The position numbers were made by a program, and so were the translations under genes. 64,000 nucleotides of DNA, from positions 1 through 64,000 of the forward strand of contig PHBU01000016.1 of NCBI GenBank assembly GCA_002840685.1, given 5' to 3'. Shown piece after piece: positions 1 through 9,305 of the stretch; the stretch's first letter is position 1, and each line of letters opens with the position of its first letter. This DNA comes from Chloroflexi bacterium HGW-Chloroflexi-6. GTDB taxonomy: Bacteria; Chloroflexota; Anaerolineae; Anaerolineales; Villigracilaceae. The notes under the pieces are model-generated. The model was not told where the DNA came from. It searched no databases and saw nothing but the letters and a program-made list of their open reading frames with translations.

Positions 1-58
1 GACCTCCTGGCTCGTTTGTGCTCGCTACACAAAACTCTACCAGAAGGTCTGTTTCTTT
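1..58 (+). terminator. Possible terminator of a gene left of the window
   Basis: Bases 1-10 pair with 40-49 (one G-U pair) and an inner stem pairs 15-20 with 28-33. A pyrimidine-rich run follows at 50-59. This fits a + strand intrinsic terminator of a gene outside the window. The long inner loop makes the call uncertain, and the start of the structure may be cut off by the window edge. Confidence 0.35.
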
Positions 59-103
59 TCTATTACCCCGTTTCCTGAGATTCGGGGTTAATCATGTTTG
101 GGT

Positions 104-1774
<1,671 letters not shown>

Positions 1775-1900
1775 GTTTTTTCTTTTCGATTTCAGATTTT
1801 GAAATTTTGATTATAGATTGGAACGGGGTGATTTTACCAGTTGTTTGGGTTGGCTGCATTGCTGCGTGACGCCGAGCATAGCGGGATGATTTTATCAGGG

Positions 1901-1930
1901 TTCAGACAACCCCCGCAAAAAATGTATAAT
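1901..1930 (+). promoter_or_regulatory. Possible promoter of the diguanylate cyclase gene
   Basis: A perfect TATAAT at 1925-1930 sits 44 nt before the chosen ATG at 1974. The matching -35 (TTCAGA at 1901-1906, 18-nt spacer) is weak. It lies in the gap between the divergent genes. Confidence 0.35.
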
Positions 1931-1973
1931 GGAAATGTACTTGGTTTCGATCTTTTCTCGGAAAGGAACGATC

Positions 1974-3404
1974 ATGACCACACCTGACGAACGGGAGCAT
2001 TTCCAAACTTTGTTCGAATACGCGCCGATCTCACTCTGGGAAGAAGATTACAGCGGCATCAAACGCCTGTTCGATGCGCTGCGCCTGCAGGGAGTCCAGT
2101 CTTTGGAAGCCTATCTGGATCAAACCCCGGATTTTCTCGATGCCTGCATGCGCGAGATGCTCGTTTTGAGAGTTAACCAGCAAACCCTCGAGATGCTCAA
2201 GGCCGCTTCGCAGGATGAATTGCTGGCGGGCCTCGACAGGGTCTTTCGGGATGGAATGCGTCACCACTTCCGTAGTGAGTTGCTGGCGCTCTGGAACGGG
2301 GACCTGGCCTGGTCGGGCGAGGGCATCAACTACGCCCTGGACGGGGAAGCGATCGATATTTTACTGCACTGGCGGATCTTGCCGGGCTTCGAGCAAAGCT
2401 GGGAGCGGGTGCTGGTCACGATCGAAAATATCACCGCCCGCAAACAGGCCGAACTGCGGCTGCAACGCCTGTTCGACGCCTCGCCGATCTCGCTCTGGGA
2501 GGAAGACTACAGTGCGCTCAAGCAGCATTTCGATGCCCTGCGCAAAACAGGTGTGCTCGATCTGCAGTCCTATTTCGCAGAGCACCCGGCAGCGGTTTCG
2601 CACTGCATGAGTCTCATCCGTGTACTGGATGTCAACCAGCGAACGCTGGATTTGTTCGGCGCAGACTCAAAAGAGCAGTTGCTGTCCAACCTGGACAGGG
2701 TTTTCCGCGATGAAATGGGTATTCACTTCGCCCGGGAACTGGTTGATCTGTGGAATGGCAAACTGTCTTATGAGCGCGACGGCATCAACTATTCGCTGAA
2801 TGGCGAGCCGGTCAGCATCCACTTGAATTTTAAGGTGATGCCCGGCCACGAGCACGATTTTAGCTGGGTGCTGGTGGCGATCGAAGATATTACCGCCCGC
2901 AAAAAAGCGGAGGATTACCTGCGCTACCTGGGCACCCACGATGTAATGACCGGCCTGTACAACCGCACCTATTTCGAAGAAACTGTACTGCGCCTCGAAA
3001 AAGAGCGCTGCGACCCGCTCAGCGTCTTGATCGCCGACGTCGACGGACTGAAAAAGGTCAACGACAGCCTCGGGCACCAGGCCGGCGACAGCCTGATCCG
3101 CCGGGCTGCCGAGGTGATCAAAGCCGCCCTGGGCGAGGGCATCGTGGCCGCCCGCATCGGCGGGGATGAGTTTACCGCCTTCCTGCCCGACGCCGATCAA
3201 CAGGCTGCCGAGGAAGCGATCCGGCAGATACAGTCGCTGGTCGAGTTGAACAATAAATATTACCGCGAACCGCTCTTGAGCATATCGCTCGGGGCAGCTA
3301 CCAGCCAGCCGGGGCTTTCGATCGAAACGGTGATCCGGATGGCCGATGACGCCATGTACGGGCGCAAAGGCGAGCACCACCATCGCCGCCAGGGCGAACG
3401 CTAA
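1974..3404 (+). CDS. Diguanylate cyclase with two tandem PAS-like sensory repeats
   Basis: A 476-residue soluble protein. Two homologous sensory units (about 10-150 and 162-305) both open with a PISLWEEDYS motif and close with a VLVxIEDITARK/IENITARK-type PAS-to-output linker. A GGDEF domain follows (about 316-470) with the intact active-site GGDEF at 396-400, so it should make cyclic di-GMP from GTP. No RxxD inhibitory site is visible just upstream of GGDEF, so product feedback inhibition may be absent. The start at 1974 is preferred over an earlier in-frame ATG at 1929 because AAAGGAACG precedes it at proper distance. No membrane segments are seen, so the sensed signal is likely cytoplasmic. 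A c-di-GMP riboswitch lies 10 kb away in the same window. Confidence 0.9.
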   Translation: MTTPDEREHFQTLFEYAPISLWEEDYSGIKRLFDALRLQGVQSLEAYLDQTPDFLDACMREMLVLRVNQQTLEMLKAASQDELLAGLDRVFRDGMRHHFRSELLALWNGDLAWSGEGINYALDGEAIDILLHWRILPGFEQSWERVLVTIENITARKQAELRLQRLFDASPISLWEEDYSALKQHFDALRKTGVLDLQSYFAEHPAAVSHCMSLIRVLDVNQRTLDLFGADSKEQLLSNLDRVFRDEMGIHFARELVDLWNGKLSYERDGINYSLNGEPVSIHLNFKVMPGHEHDFSWVLVAIEDITARKKAEDYLRYLGTHDVMTGLYNRTYFEETVLRLEKERCDPLSVLIADVDGLKKVNDSLGHQAGDSLIRRAAEVIKAALGEGIVAARIGGDEFTAFLPDADQQAAEEAIRQIQSLVELNNKYYREPLLSISLGAATSQPGLSIETVIRMADDAMYGRKGEHHHRRQGER

Positions 3405-3452
3405 CGAACGGGCCGCATCAGCGCGCCATAATCTATACTCAGGGAGTCTGTC

Positions 3453-4364
3453 ATGCAAAATCGCCCCATTTTTGTGACCGGAGCCAGCAGCGGCATCGGC
3501 CTGGATATCACCCGCCGCCTGGCCGCGCAGGGACATCCCGTCTATGCCACGGCCCGCAAGGAGGGTGACCTGCAAGCGCTTGCCGCCCTCGAGAACGTTA
3601 CCCCCGTTCGGTTGGATGTGCGCGACCCGCAGCAAGTGCGCGAAGCCGCCGAGCTGGTTGCCCGCAACGGGGGCGGGTTGTACGGTCTGGTCAACAACGC
3701 CGGGATCGGGGAATTGGGCCTGGTCAGCACCTGGACGGACGAGGAACTGCACGACATCTTCGATGTCAATGTGTTCGGCCCTTTCCGCCTGACGAATGCC
3801 CTGCTGCCGCTGCTGGTCGAGGCGCGCGGACGGGTGGTGCTGATCAGTTCACAGGGTGGGATGATCTCGAAGAAATATTACGGCCCGTATACGATGACCA
3901 AGCACGCCCTGGAGGCTTACTCGGTGGCGGTCCGGGATGAACTTGCCGCGCATGGTGTGTTGGTCAGCATCGTCCAGCCCGGCGGCGTGGAGACCAGCAT
4001 CGGCGAAAATTCCTTTGCCGGGATGCTGCGCCGTTTCGAGCGCGCCCAACCGCCTTTCAAGGCTGAAGCTGACGCGGTGCTGGCCTCCTTCAACGCCCCG
4101 CCCGAGCCGCCCGCCAGCGGCGAAGAATCCGAGAGCAACCGCAAACCGTCCCCGCCCGCGCTGGTGACGGAGGCCGTTGTCGATGCGCTTTTCTCCGCTG
4201 CGCCCAAATTCCGCTACCTGGTCGGGACGAAATGGGAAGGCGACCGGGTCATCCACGCTCTGATCGAGAAGCTGCTCGACGAGAACGACAACCCCGTCCA
4301 CAATTATTCGCAGGCCGAGCTGGCAGCGCTGCTGGCGCGCAAGATCGAAGAGCGCAAAAAGTAA
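3453..4364 (+). CDS. Short-chain dehydrogenase/reductase (classical SDR)
   Basis: A 303-residue Rossmann-fold oxidoreductase. The cofactor loop TGASSGIG is near residues 9-16, NNAG near 82-85, a catalytic Ser lies in LISSQGG, and YTMTK supplies the Tyr/Lys pair near 148-152. The layout resembles the 17-beta-hydroxysteroid dehydrogenase-like SDR group. The C-terminal part after about 205 is longer than in minimal SDRs and has a Pro/Ser/Glu-rich insert, so the substrate cannot be named. AGGGAG precedes the ATG. It lies 49 nt after the diguanylate cyclase gene and could be co-transcribed, but no functional link is apparent. Confidence 0.85.
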   Translation: MQNRPIFVTGASSGIGLDITRRLAAQGHPVYATARKEGDLQALAALENVTPVRLDVRDPQQVREAAELVARNGGGLYGLVNNAGIGELGLVSTWTDEELHDIFDVNVFGPFRLTNALLPLLVEARGRVVLISSQGGMISKKYYGPYTMTKHALEAYSVAVRDELAAHGVLVSIVQPGGVETSIGENSFAGMLRRFERAQPPFKAEADAVLASFNAPPEPPASGEESESNRKPSPPALVTEAVVDALFSAAPKFRYLVGTKWEGDRVIHALIEKLLDENDNPVHNYSQAELAALLARKIEERKK

Positions 4365-4433
4365 ACCGGGGGTTCTTTGAAATTTTTGTTCACACCTAAA
4401 CCTGCCTGGTCAGGACAATTTTCTCAGATAGTG

Positions 4434-4439
4434 TAAAAT
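4434..4439 (+). promoter_or_regulatory. -10 box of a likely leaderless HNH transcript
   Basis: TAAAAT ends 6 nt before the ATG at 4446 and no Shine-Dalgarno is present, so transcription would begin at or next to the start codon. Confidence 0.45.
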
Positions 4440-4445
4440 CTCTCT

Positions 4446-5357
4446 ATGGATATTGATCTTCAAGTTCGTATGAGTGCTTTTAATTGGCTTTCAGAACAAG
4501 TCAGTTCCCATGGCGATGTTTTGCCCCGAAAATTACTCGAGCAAGGTTTTGAGTTTCAAGGTCAGCGGATTCCACTGGTTGCTCCGCAAGGTATTTTTAA
4601 ACCCCAAATTCTTGATCTGCCAATTTCAATAACCACGGCCCCAAAAGGCCCTTACGATGATTATTTTGGAAAAGATAATTTCCTGATTTATCGGTATAGG
4701 GGTACTGATCCCAATCACCGAGATAATGAGGGTTTGCGAAAAGTATTTACGTTAAAACGTCCGCTGGTGTACTTTCACGGGATCGAACCTGGAAAGTACC
4801 TCGCTACCTGGCCTGTTTACATTATCGGCGACGATCAAAACAATCTTACATTTAAAGTTGCTGTCGATGATGCACTTCCTGCTTTTGAATATTCTGCAAC
4901 GAACATTTCACGTCAGATAGCGGAAGTTTCTGATGCAAGGCACGCATATTTGACCGCCACCGTAAAAATCAGACTGTATCAGCGTGCTTTTAGAGAAAAA
5001 GTTCTTGATGCATATAAATCACAATGTTCTTTTTGCCGTTTGAAACATCGTGAGTTACTGGATGCCGCTCACATCATTCCAGACAATTTACCGGAAGGCT
5101 ATCCAGACATAAATAATGGCATTTCCCTCTGCAAGTTACATCATTCTGCTTATGACAGTTTTATCTTGGGTGTCACACCTGATTACGTGATTCATGTCCG
5201 TGAAGATATTTTAGAAGAGGAAGATGGCCCTGTTTTACAGCATGGGTTAAAGGGGTTGCATCAATCTAAACTAACATTGCCAATTTCTCGAAATCAGTGG
5301 CCAAGTCAAAATGCCCTGGAATGGCGTTATAGCAGATTCTTGACTGCATCGCGTTAG
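4446..5357 (+). CDS. HNH endonuclease with N-terminal possible DNA-recognition domain
   Basis: A 303-residue protein. The C-terminal HNH nuclease core has CSFC (C194, C197), DAAHIIP (H209), DINNG (N224) and SLCKLHH (C229, H232, H233). This is a ββα-metal fold with a structural zinc site, as in the predicted restriction endonuclease group COG3440. Residues 25-145 form a separate domain containing YRYRG and PLVYF; its position suggests recognition of modified or specific DNA, but that is inference. The gene is visibly AT-richer than both neighbours and has rarer codons, suggesting recent acquisition. No methyltransferase or other restriction gene lies beside it, so it is a solo nuclease, possibly modification-dependent (type IV-like). 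Confidence 0.8.
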   Translation: MDIDLQVRMSAFNWLSEQVSSHGDVLPRKLLEQGFEFQGQRIPLVAPQGIFKPQILDLPISITTAPKGPYDDYFGKDNFLIYRYRGTDPNHRDNEGLRKVFTLKRPLVYFHGIEPGKYLATWPVYIIGDDQNNLTFKVAVDDALPAFEYSATNISRQIAEVSDARHAYLTATVKIRLYQRAFREKVLDAYKSQCSFCRLKHRELLDAAHIIPDNLPEGYPDINNGISLCKLHHSAYDSFILGVTPDYVIHVREDILEEEDGPVLQHGLKGLHQSKLTLPISRNQWPSQNALEWRYSRFLTASR

Positions 5358-5445
5358 AAATAACAGAATATTAATTTCCGGTTCTGTTTAAGCATAAAGG
5401 GGGGCTGATACAATACGCTGTCATCCCCATCCCACCGGAGCCACC

Positions 5446-6396
5446 ATGGAACAAACCACCCAGATCCTCAACCGCGTTCTGCCGATCATCCTGCTGATTT
5501 TGCTCGGCAGTTGGCTGCGGCGGCGACAATTCCTGTCCGCGGGCACGATCGACGATTTGCGCAAGCTGGTCGTCAACCTGGCCCTGCCCTCGGTGCTCTT
5601 CGTCACCTTTTTGCAGATCGAACTCAAACTGACCTACCTGGTGGTGTTTGGGTTGATCTTTGCCCTGTGCGTGGCCCTGCTCGGGCTGGGATTCCTGCTC
5701 AAAGGCCGCTTCGCTCCGCAACGCGAGTATTTCCCCTTCCTGATGACCGGATTCGAATACGGCATGTTGGGCGTCAGCCTGTTCGGCGGCGCCTACGGCC
5801 TGGAAAAGCTCGGGACGATCGCCGTGCTGGCCCTCGGCCATGAGATCTTTATCTGGTTCGTCTTCCTGGCTTTCCTGCTGACCAAACGCGACGGGATCCA
5901 AGATTCGCGCCAGCTATTCGGCACCTTTTTCAAGTCCCCGGTTATCCTGGCCATTCTTGCGGGCATCTTCTTTAACCTGTTGGGGATGCAAGAGCTGCTG
6001 CGCCAGGCTCCCGTCAGCGGGGCGTTGATGACGGTCTTGCAGTTCCTCGGCAGCCTGGTCGTGCCGCTCATCCTGCTGATCGTCGGCTACAGCATCCAGT
6101 TCGACCGCCAGGGAGTCCGCGCCGCCCTGCCGACGGTCTTGCTACGCATCTCGGTCTTGGTGCCGCTGGCGCTGGGGATGAACTACTTTGTGATCCGCGG
6201 CTGGCTCGGGCTGGAACCGATCTTCGAGGCGGCCCTGTTCACGCTGTTGGTGCTGCCGCCGCCCTTTATCGTTCCCCTTTATATGCGCCCGGAACTGATC
6301 GAGGAGAAACACTACGTCAACAACGTACTGGCCCTGTACACCATCTTTTCGATCGGCATTTACATCGTTTATTTTATTGTTTACCAGGGTTTGTAA
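5446..6396 (+). CDS. AEC-family (auxin efflux carrier-like) permease
   Basis: A 316-residue integral membrane protein with about ten hydrophobic segments spread over its full length, beginning with a helix at 10-24 followed by an RRR stop-transfer. The length, the early LVVNLALPSVLF segment and the C-terminal LPPPFIVPLYM region fit the AEC family, which exports or imports organic anions such as malate or malonate. The substrate cannot be assigned. It is monocistronic and ends in a strong terminator pair. Confidence 0.85.
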   Translation: MEQTTQILNRVLPIILLILLGSWLRRRQFLSAGTIDDLRKLVVNLALPSVLFVTFLQIELKLTYLVVFGLIFALCVALLGLGFLLKGRFAPQREYFPFLMTGFEYGMLGVSLFGGAYGLEKLGTIAVLALGHEIFIWFVFLAFLLTKRDGIQDSRQLFGTFFKSPVILAILAGIFFNLLGMQELLRQAPVSGALMTVLQFLGSLVVPLILLIVGYSIQFDRQGVRAALPTVLLRISVLVPLALGMNYFVIRGWLGLEPIFEAALFTLLVLPPPFIVPLYMRPELIEEKHYVNNVLALYTIFSIGIYIVYFIVYQGL

Positions 6397-6399
6397 GTT

Positions 6400-6463
6400 C
6401 CCTGCCCAGAAGGGCAGGGGCGGGTTTGTTCCAGACGGGCGCCCAAGCGCGCCTGTTTTTCTT
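6400..6463 (+). terminator. Double intrinsic terminator after the AEC gene
   Basis: Hairpin one has an 8-bp stem, CCCTGCCC (6400-6407) with 6412-6419. Hairpin two pairs 6436-6442 with 6449-6455 (one G-U) and is followed by the T-rich tract 6456-6463. The T-tract is also the left target-site copy of the adjoining MITE-like element. Confidence 0.75.
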
Positions 6464-6780
6464 CAGCAATTCCAAATCTAAAACTTGAGCAGCCAAAAGT
6501 TAGTATTCAAGCCAGTTTGTGACTGTTAATCGCAGTTTTTACAGACAGAATGACTTTCTGCCCGCACTCAGCCCCCTCCCGCCTCCCCCAAATTCCCAAA
6601 ACCGGGGAATTTAGGGGAGGGGAAACCCATTTTCCATCAGGCTTTTAGCTCCTTCCCCTAAATCCCGTTCTTGGATTTGGGGGAAGGTGGGGGATGGGGG
6701 CTAAAATACCAGTCAAAAGCGCATGTTGTCAGGAAAATTCGCTTATTTTCTAAAAACGAATTTCAGATTTGGAATTACTG
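6464..6780. mobile_element. MITE-like non-autonomous element with 9-bp target duplication
   Basis: Terminal inverted repeats are CAGCAATTCCAAATCT at 6464-6479 and AGATTTGGAATTACTG at 6765-6780 (15 of 16 match). They are flanked exactly by the 9-bp direct repeat GTTTTTCTT at 6455-6463 and 6781-6789. The 317-bp body has no open reading frame and holds a second, larger inverted repeat. A transposase supplied in trans is assumed. The direct repeat is T-rich, so chance is not excluded, but its exact abutment to both ends is strong. Confidence 0.75.
6570..6702. repeat. Large imperfect inverted repeat inside the MITE
   Basis: Two arms of about 53 bp (6570-6622 and about 6650-6702) are imperfect reverse complements, each starting or ending in an AGCCCCC/GGGGGCT block. 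Each arm also holds its own smaller hairpin. Transcribed RNA would fold into a long rod. Confidence 0.75.
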
Positions 6781-6797
6781 GTTTTTCTTTTAACCCC

Positions 6798-6825
6798 TTG
6801 ACATCTGCAAAAACATAAATATAAT
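6798..6825 (+). promoter_or_regulatory. Sigma-70 promoter of the ArsR-type/MFS operon
   Basis: Consensus TTGACA at 6798-6803, a 16-nt spacer, then consensus TATAAT at 6820-6825. Confidence 0.85.
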
Positions 6826-6832
6826 TTTACTC

Positions 6833-6856
6833 ATCGTTAAAAAATATTTTAACGAT
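6833..6856 (+). promoter_or_regulatory. Palindromic operator over the transcription start
   Basis: ATCGTTAAAA and TTTTAACGAT form a perfect 10-bp inverted repeat around 4 nt. It begins 7 bp after the -10 box, covering the expected +1. The position suits autorepression by the winged-helix protein encoded next. Confidence 0.8.
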
Positions 6857-6871
6857 AGAAGGAAAATTTCC

Positions 6872-7501
6872 ATGGAAAAAGAAAATACGCCCAATCACTT
6901 CCACATCTCCGATCTGGAGACCCTGCGTGCCGTTTCGGACCCGCTGCGCGTGCAGATTTTGGAACTACTCGAAGGCCAGGCGCTCACCGTCCGACAGGTG
7001 GCCGAAAAACTCGGGCTGGCCCCCAGCAAACTCTACTACCACTTTGGCGCGCTCGAAAAGATTGGCCTGCTCGAAGTGGCCGAGACGCGCATGGTTGCCA
7101 ACATGCTCGAAAAAACCTTCACCAGCACGGCCAGCCTGCTCGAGGTCGACCCGTCGCTCTTCAATTTTTCGAAGGAAGGCGAGGACGAGCCGCTTACCAT
7201 CCTGCTTGCCAGCACGATCGACGCCACCCGCGAAGATCTGCTGCGCAGTTTGCAGGCGCGCCGCTTCCAACTGGGGCAGGGCGCGCAGGAGCAGCCGCGA
7301 CGCTTGATCATCAACCGCCTGGTCAGCCACGTTTCCGAAACGCGCATCGCCGAATTCCAGGAACGCCTGGCCCAACTTTTGCAAGAATTCGAGGCTGAAG
7401 ACAAAACCTCCCGGCCCGCTGACCAACCCTACGCCCTGACCGTGGCGCTCTACCCGAGCTTCCACTTCGACCAGCCAACCGAAAAGGAGACCAAAGAATG
7501 A
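6872..7501 (+). CDS. ArsR-like winged-helix transcriptional regulator
   Basis: A 209-residue protein with an N-terminal winged helix at about 12-85. Helix 1 carries SDPLRVQILELLE and the recognition region is LGLAPSKLYYHFGALEKIGLLE. The C-terminal half (90-200) is a charged helical region, larger than in metal-sensing ArsR proteins, and no metal-binding Cys pair is seen. This suggests a small-molecule or drug sensor of the HTH_20 kind. A strong palindromic operator lies at its own promoter. Its stop overlaps the MFS gene start by 4 nt, so the two are co-translated. AGAAGGAAAA provides the ribosome site. The likely role is to repress the exporter until ligand binds. Confidence 0.85.
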   Translation: MEKENTPNHFHISDLETLRAVSDPLRVQILELLEGQALTVRQVAEKLGLAPSKLYYHFGALEKIGLLEVAETRMVANMLEKTFTSTASLLEVDPSLFNFSKEGEDEPLTILLASTIDATREDLLRSLQARRFQLGQGAQEQPRRLIINRLVSHVSETRIAEFQERLAQLLQEFEAEDKTSRPADQPYALTVALYPSFHFDQPTEKETKE

Positions 7502-8823
7502 CAGAAACAGCCACCCAATCCGCGCCGCGCGACATGAAAACCTTTTTTATCGTTTGGGGCGGGCAGCTCATCTCGATGCTCGGTTCGGGATTATCGAACT
7601 TTGCCCTGGGAGTCTGGATCTACGACCAGAGCAAACAGGCCACCCCCTTCGCCATTACCGTTTTACTGGGTTCCCTGCCGCGCATCCTGCTGCTGCCCTT
7701 TGCCGGCTCGATCGCCGACCGCTACAGCCGCCGCCTGATCATGATCCTGGCGGATACGGCCAATGCCGTGCTGACCCTGGCCATCTTCCTGCTGCTCGGC
7801 TCGAACAACCTGCAGCTCTGGCACATCTACCTGATCGCCGGGCTGGGTTCGATCTTCAGCGCCTTCCAGGAACCGGCCGCCAGCGCCTCGATGGCGATGA
7901 TCGTGCCCAAAGAACAACTGGGCCGCGCCAACGGGCTGGTGCAGATGGGCCAGGCCATCACCTCCGTCCTGACCCCCATGCTGGCCGGCGCGCTCTTTGT
8001 CTTTATCGGTTTTACCGGTATCCTGATGATCGACTTCGTGACCTTCTTCTTTGCGGTTGCAGCGCTGCTCTTCGTGCGCATCCCCCAGCCCGAACGGGCC
8101 CCCGAACACAAAGATTCGAACATCTGGCAGGATATGGCTTTTGGCTGGAACTACATCCAGGCCCGCAGCGGGTTGCTCGGGCTGCTGCTGTACTTCGCGA
8201 TGGTCAACTTCCTGCTCAACTGGTCGGCGGTTTTGCTCATTCCGATGGTGCTGAGCAATTTCTCCGCCAGCACCTTGGGCATCATCCAGACCGTGATGGG
8301 TGTCGGTATGCTGGCGGGCAGCATCGTCATGAGCACCTGGGGCGGTCCCAAGCGGCGCATCCCGGCCGTGATCGGGTTTATCGCCCTGGCGGTGCTCGGA
8401 TTCATCATCGCCAGCCTGCGCGCCGACCCTTATTTCATTGGCGCAGGTGTGCTGGTGCTGATGTTCTTCATCCCGCTCGCCTCCGGCAACAGTCAGGTAA
8501 TTTTTCAGTCGAAAGTTGCCCGCGATGTGCAGGGGCGGGTCTTCTCGGTCCGTTCGGCCATTTCGCAGTCGATGATGCCGATCGCCTTCCTGACCGCCGG
8601 CCCGCTGGCCGACCGGTTCTTCGAGCCGCTCATGCTTCCGGGCGGCGCGCTGGCGGAGACCTTTATCGGGCAATTCCTGGGCACGGGCGTTGGGCGCGGC
8701 GTCGGGTTGATGTTCCTGCTCTCGGGCCTGGTCGGCCTGCTGGTCAGCGCCCTGGTCTACGCCAACCCGCACATCCGCAACCTGGAAGACGAGCTGCCCG
8801 ATATGCTGCCGGGCGAAGAATAG
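7498..8823 (+). CDS. MFS exporter (MefA/macrolide-efflux-like)
   Basis: A 441-residue major facilitator superfamily transporter with about 12 membrane helices. The loop after TM2 carries AGSIADRYSRRLIM, the MFS motif A position, and the opening WGGQLISMLGSGLSNFALGVW is typical of the MFS_3 enterobactin/macrolide exporter branch. The start ATG overlaps the regulator stop (ATGA). The partner regulator suggests a drug or toxic-metabolite exporter driven by proton flux; the substrate is unknown. A near-perfect terminator follows directly. Confidence 0.88.
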   Translation: MTETATQSAPRDMKTFFIVWGGQLISMLGSGLSNFALGVWIYDQSKQATPFAITVLLGSLPRILLLPFAGSIADRYSRRLIMILADTANAVLTLAIFLLLGSNNLQLWHIYLIAGLGSIFSAFQEPAASASMAMIVPKEQLGRANGLVQMGQAITSVLTPMLAGALFVFIGFTGILMIDFVTFFFAVAALLFVRIPQPERAPEHKDSNIWQDMAFGWNYIQARSGLLGLLLYFAMVNFLLNWSAVLLIPMVLSNFSASTLGIIQTVMGVGMLAGSIVMSTWGGPKRRIPAVIGFIALAVLGFIIASLRADPYFIGAGVLVLMFFIPLASGNSQVIFQSKVARDVQGRVFSVRSAISQSMMPIAFLTAGPLADRFFEPLMLPGGALAETFIGQFLGTGVGRGVGLMFLLSGLVGLLVSALVYANPHIRNLEDELPDMLPGEE

Positions 8824-8828
8824 AGGCT

Positions 8829-8874
8829 GTTAGACAAGACGGGCGCTCCCAAAGGAGCGCCCGTCTTGTCTAAC
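8829..8874. terminator. Strong intrinsic terminator hairpin
   Basis: A perfect 21-bp stem (8829-8849 with 8854-8874) closes a CAAA loop. It lies between the convergent MFS and STAS genes. No long T-run follows, so it may also serve as an mRNA end-protecting hairpin. Confidence 0.75.
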
Positions 8875-8897
8875 GAAACCTGCCTGGCAGGGCTGTT

Positions 8898-9305
8898 TTA
8901 ACCAAAAGAAGCGATTGCCGCATCCAGATTGGTGAAGATCTCAAATAACCCGGTGAAACCGACGGTTTCCAGGGTTTGCTGAACCCTTTCCGAAAGGCCG
9001 AAGAGCTTGATGTGCTCCTGTTTCCCACTGCCGCGATCGCGGTCGATGGCGCGGTAGGAGGCCCAACCTTCTTCGTGGGAGGTTTGTTTTTCGCCGCGAA
9101 AAATCAGTGCCGCGCGGTGCAGGGCCGAGATCCCGGCGCTGCTGATGAAGCTCAACTCGCTCATGTCGAGCAGCAGGTTGCGCCGCCCGCTGTCGTACAG
9201 CTTTTGGGCCTCGTCGATCAGGGTTTCGTAGTTCGACCCATCCAACTTGCCTTTGATGTGCAAGGTAACGAGTGTTTCAGAGTTTTCGGTGAGGGTCAGA
9301 TCCAT
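8898..9305 (-). CDS. STAS-domain anti-sigma factor antagonist-like protein
   Basis: A 135-residue single STAS domain. The phosphorylation-site region LSFISSAGISAL at 51-62 keeps the Ser-Ser-Ala-Gly pattern of SpoIIAA/RsbV, so a partner kinase could phosphorylate S55 or S56. A polar insert of about 25 residues (71-95) separates helix 2 from strand 4, making it longer than the usual 100-110. No anti-sigma kinase or phosphatase gene is adjacent. The start overlaps the end of the upstream membrane gene by 29 nt, so the two are probably coupled. Role: partner-switching control; target unknown. Confidence 0.8.
   Translation of the reverse strand: MDLTLTENSETLVTLHIKGKLDGSNYETLIDEAQKLYDSGRRNLLLDMSELSFISSAGISALHRAALIFRGEKQTSHEEGWASYRAIDRDRGSGKQEHIKLFGLSERVQQTLETVGFTGLFEIFTNLDAAIASFG

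Noticed and set aside
65-88. Terminator of ettA (ACCCCG/CGGGGT hairpin)
   Set aside because: Six base pairs only with no T-run on the minus strand; too weak to list.
1783-1815. Partial copy of the MITE end near the ettA start
   Set aside because: Only a loose CAGATTTTGAAATT likeness in AT-rich DNA; no matching second end or target duplication.
2667-3752. 361-residue minus-strand reading across the diguanylate cyclase and SDR genes
   Set aside because: It spans two well-supported plus-strand genes and their gap, has no domain resemblance and no ribosome site. It is an antisense artefact of GC-rich codons.
7554-8873. 439-residue plus-strand and 369-residue minus-strand readings inside the MFS gene
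   Set aside because: Both are rich in Arg, His, Gln, Gly and Pro with no hydrophobic or family pattern, while the frame at 7498 gives a clean 12-helix transporter.
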